NCBI GenBank assembly: GCA_016763955.1
Contig: JAESSU010000526.1
Span: 1-8,721 of the forward strand
Direction of reading: 5' to 3'
DNA: 8,721 nucleotides
Source of the DNA: Phycisphaeraceae bacterium
Lineage (GTDB): Bacteria; Planctomycetota; Phycisphaerae; Phycisphaerales; Phycisphaeraceae
In this document: piece after piece, positions 7,137-8,721 of the stretch
How the letters are laid out: every line of letters begins with the position of its first letter
Numbering within the stretch: position 1 is the stretch's first letter
Notes under the pieces: model-generated
The model's database searches: none
Told to the model about the DNA's origin: nothing
The model's input: only the letters and a program-made list of their open reading frames with translations
Position numbers and translations under genes: made by a program

Positions 7137-7175
7137 TAACTCAATAGAGGTAAGTTAATGTGTTCCGATTCAGGG
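7115..7175 (+). repeat. 11-bp direct repeat CCGATTCAGGG
   Basis: CCGATTCAGGG occurs at 7115-7125, inside the -35/-10 spacer of the promoter, and again at 7165-7175, inside the small reading frame, exactly 50 bp apart. A spacer position between the promoter hexamers is typical of a repressor site, and the second copy could allow looping. The binding protein is unknown. Confidence 0.5.
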
Positions 7176-7220
7176 TATCCCAAGCTAGGCAAATGTCTGG
7201 CCTCTGAATTGAAACACTGA
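7158..7220 (+). CDS. Possible small ORF or leader peptide (20 codons, TGA stop)
   Basis: The ATG at 7158 has AGAGG at seven bases and the strongest promoter of the window just upstream. The 20-residue product begins MCSDSGYP and contains two cysteines (residues 2 and 13). I recognise no family. The frame stops at TGA (7218-7220), followed by C, a context known to be leaky in bacteria. The same frame then stays open for 59 more codons to a TAA at 7398-7400. It could be a regulatory leader peptide, the front of a gene broken by a nonsense mutation, a readthrough or recoded gene, or chance. Arg codons AGG, AGA, CGA and CGG beyond the TGA differ from the CGT-rich pilin gene. Confidence 0.35.
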   Translation: MCSDSGYPKLGKCLASELKH

Positions 7221-7301
7221 CCTAGGAGAAACAACCTGCCAGGACCCGCTTCTGAGACATTCAATATTCTGGGGGCTACAGAAAATTGTTCTGAGCTATT
7301 G

Positions 7302-7372
7302 TCGATTTTATTACCAGTACTGGGGCGAGTGATCGCCTCTTCACATTGTCGGCAGTTACATTCCAAAATCGA
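7302..7372 (+). other. Compact foldable segment upstream of the pilin gene
   Basis: TCGATTTT (7302-7309) and AAAATCGA (7365-7372) form a perfect eight-pair outer stem. Inside are the palindrome CCAGTACTGG (7314-7323) and, sharing its last bases, a hairpin with stem GGCGA/TCGCC (7324-7337, extendable to 7322-7339 with one G-U pair) closed by the tetraloop GTGA, a GNRA type. GAGGAG follows at 7371-7376 but has no nearby ATG. If the promoter at 7109 is active this lies in its transcript; a role as RNA is inference. Confidence 0.4.
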
Positions 7373-7454
7373 GGAGACGAATCTTATAGTCAACAGTTAA
7401 AAAAGAATAGTTGCAATATACAGGTATCAACCCGGTATTTTATGTCTTTTATTA

Positions 7455-7493
7455 TTTGATCTTTCTTGATCAAAACTGCAACAACCCTAAATT
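7455..7493 (+). promoter_or_regulatory. Probable pilin promoter overlapped by a palindrome
   Basis: TTGATC (7466-7471) and TAAATT (7488-7493) are 16 bases apart, with transcription expected near 7500 and a leader of about 80 nt. The -35 lies across the loop and right half of the perfect inverted repeat TTTGATC-TTTCTT-GATCAAA (7455-7474), an arrangement that suits a repressor. The 12-mer ATTTGATCTTTC (7454-7465) recurs at 8324-8335, after the gene. The rest of 7494-7579 shows only AAAGAG-T-CTCTTT before the Shine-Dalgarno sequence. Confidence 0.5.
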
Positions 7494-7568
7494 AACTGAA
7501 CACCCATAAGCCAAGTCCGATCAATCTGGTTTGAACGCTGCCAAAGAGTCTCTTTTTCTCTTTTATTG

Positions 7569-7573
7569 AGGAG
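7569..7573 (+). promoter_or_regulatory. Shine-Dalgarno sequence of the pilin gene
   Basis: AGGAG lies six bases before the ATG at 7580, the strongest ribosome binding site in the window, and it fixes the start of the prepilin leader. Confidence 0.8.
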
Positions 7574-7579
7574 CTTTTT

Positions 7580-8284
7580 ATGAAAAAGCGCGCGTTTACA
7601 TTGATCGAACTGTTGGTTGTTATCTCAATCATCGCTCTGCTCATCGGCATTTTGCTTCCTGCGTTGGGTGCGGCTCGCCGTACTGCACGTCAGATGCAGA
7701 ACTCCACGCAGATCCGTGGTATCCACACAGGTTTGGTGCTGTTTAGCCAAGGTAACAATACCTACTATCCTGGTATTAACACCATTGGTACACTCGTTAC
7801 CAACACTGTGGAATTCCGTTTCCAAGAACTGCTTGATGACAACTACTTCACCGGCGAATATGTCATCAGCCCTTCTGAAACCAAGACCCGCTGGACAACT
7901 GGCACTGCTCTCACAGCTGCGAATAACCTTTCATACGCGTTGTTAGAACTCGGTTCTGGTGCTAGCAACCGTCGTAACGAATGGCGTGACACAAGCAACA
8001 GTGAAGCTGCTGTCCTAAGTGACCGTGCAAAGCAGAACACCACCACAGCTTTCGTCAAATCTGTTCACACTAATCCTACAGCGAGCACCAATGAATGGCG
8101 TGGCTCGGTTGGATTCAACGATAACCATGTCACATTCGAAGCAACCCACGACCAGTTGGACCTTCAATACGGTGACGACTCCACAACCGACGACAACCTG
8201 TTCGCTGGTGCTGCTGCATCAGACGCTCTGATGATCTCTGCCGCTTCTGGTACAGTCGCTGGTACAAATGTCATGTACGACTAA
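7580..8284 (+). CDS. Prepilin-type (pseudopilin) secreted surface protein
   Basis: This 234-residue protein begins with a class III signal: basic MKKRA, then FTLIELLVVISIIALLIGI. Prepilin peptidase would cut after Ala5, making Phe the mature first residue with Glu at mature position 5. The -1 residue is Ala rather than the usual Gly, as I recall is common in planctomycete pseudopilins. The hydrophobic helix (about 6-29) anchors the protein before assembly. The globular part has no cysteine and is rich in Asn, Thr and Ser. It carries WRGSVGFNDNHVTFE (about 173-187), reminiscent of the terminal motif of planctomycete DUF1559/H-X9-DG pilin-like proteins. The last ~40 residues are acidic and small. 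Codons are strongly biased (GGT, CGT, AAC, ACC), unlike the neighbours, which with the SD and terminator suggests high expression. It is a single-gene unit; no secretion ATPase or peptidase gene is nearby. Confidence 0.85.
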   Translation: MKKRAFTLIELLVVISIIALLIGILLPALGAARRTARQMQNSTQIRGIHTGLVLFSQGNNTYYPGINTIGTLVTNTVEFRFQELLDDNYFTGEYVISPSETKTRWTTGTALTAANNLSYALLELGSGASNRRNEWRDTSNSEAAVLSDRAKQNTTTAFVKSVHTNPTASTNEWRGSVGFNDNHVTFEATHDQLDLQYGDDSTTDDNLFAGAAASDALMISAASGTVAGTNVMYD

Positions 8285-8358
8285 TAGCCGAATGACAAGG
8301 ATCTATCTTACCTGACAAGGTCAATTTGATCTTTCGGATTAGATAAAACCGATCATAC

Positions 8359-8396
8359 AAAGCTGGCTGTCTCCTATGAGGCAGCCAGCTTTTTTT
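8359..8396 (+). terminator. Strong intrinsic terminator of the pilin gene
   Basis: A 15-pair stem (8359-8373 with 8378-8392, one G-U pair) with the four-base loop CTAT is followed by a run of seven T (8390-8396). It begins 74 bases after the pilin stop. Between stop and stem the octamer TGACAAGG appears twice, at 8293-8300 and 8313-8320. Confidence 0.92.
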
Positions 8397-8582
8397 ATGC
8401 GCCTGAAAATCACAACCATCCACTGCAAGCATCTCTTAAAAAAAGTCCAAGTCACCATGCTCCATTTCATAAGGTTATTTGTAAAAGCTCACATCACCGC
8501 AGCGATAGTGTTTCATTGCAGCTTTTTTGTATTGGATCACGATCAGCATCACTACGGAAAATAGCTGCGACACCTCCGGGAG
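8397..8582 (+). other. Non-coding stretch between pilin terminator and repeat copy 2
   Basis: No supported gene was seen. AAAAGCT (8483-8489) and AGCTTTT (8520-8526), followed by more T, could form a loose second stem with a 30-base loop. CTCC-G-GGAG at 8574-8582 directly precedes the repeat. A short frame through here has no ribosome binding site. Confidence 0.35.
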
Positions 8583-8721
8583 TAGGGCAAACGCATGTCC
8601 CGAAAATCGTCTTGGCGAGCCGTGTTGTGTCAACACGGAATTAACCGTAGGTCAAAATGTTGCGCCAAAAATACGCCAAAAATACTTTGTAAAATGATTT
8701 AACCATTGACCTTCGGTCAAA
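8583..8721 (+). repeat. Structured repeat, copy 2 (runs off the window)
   Basis: This is a direct copy of 6795-6881 located 1788 bp downstream. It keeps the outer stem TTGGCG (8612-8617) / CGCCAA (8663-8668) and hairpin CCGTGTTG-TGT-CAACACGG (8620-8638). The second hairpin has one change (TTAACC-GTA-GGTCAA, 8641-8655). A perfect third hairpin TTGACC-TTC-GGTCAA stands at 8706-8720, the position of the degenerate one in copy 1. CGCCAAAAATA is duplicated in tandem (8663-8684), giving two possible partners for the outer stem. Similarity fades after about 8670. Confidence 0.75.

Noticed and set aside
7136..7393. 85-codon open frame on the minus strand.
   Set aside because: TTG start without a ribosome binding site, no recognisable domain, and it runs opposite to the strong promoter at 7109-7136.
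8376..8564. 62-codon plus-strand frame after the pilin gene.
   Set aside because: It starts inside the terminator stem, has no Shine-Dalgarno sequence at its ATGs, and its composition looks non-coding.
6795..8721. Direct repeats around one gene as an integron cassette with attC sites.
   Set aside because: No inverse core/core pairs at the ends of a long imperfect hairpin, the gene has its own promoter and terminator, and the 1.79-kb spacing is long for one cassette.

Overview
The window looks like chromosomal DNA of a planctomycete-type bacterium, most likely class Phycisphaerae. This is inference. It rests on a prepilin-type surface protein with the 'RAFTLIELLVVI' leader and a C-terminal 'FNDNHV' motif, a free-standing CoaC, and a short omega subunit next to it. 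Base composition is moderate. No phage, plasmid, transposase or CRISPR gene is visible.

Left part (1-3896): the 5' end of a tRNA gene runs off the left edge on the minus strand. Just upstream of it on the same strand is purF (first committed step of purine synthesis). purF is transcribed divergently from rpoZ (RNA polymerase omega) and coaC (coenzyme A synthesis). Both promoters can be read, and an inverted/direct repeat lies between them. An MFS transporter of the HcaT/LacY-like group follows on the plus strand.

Middle part (3868-6688): three minus-strand genes run head to tail. In transcription order they are an unrecognised polytopic membrane protein (299 aa), an FtsQ/DivIB-like division protein with a ~200-nt leader, and a second unrecognised membrane protein (252 aa) that overlaps the ftsQ-like stop by 4 bases. 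The last gene overlaps the MFS gene tail to tail by 29 bases.

Right part (6689-8721): about 890 nt without a conventional gene precede a strongly signalled type IV/II pseudopilin gene (SD, promoter, biased codons, strong terminator). Two direct copies of an ~87-nt repeat flank this part. Each copy can fold into a closed three-way junction (outer stem TTGGCG/CGCCAA around two hairpins). Between the first copy and the pilin gene there is a near-consensus promoter, an SD, and an 80-codon frame interrupted only by one TGA at codon 21. Within that stretch is a compact foldable segment with a GTGA tetraloop hairpin. This is the least explained part of the window and the best candidate for something undescribed.

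Three of the five promoters I call share the -10 hexamer TAAATT, which suggests one housekeeping sigma factor. All calls are by eye; no search or folding program was run.
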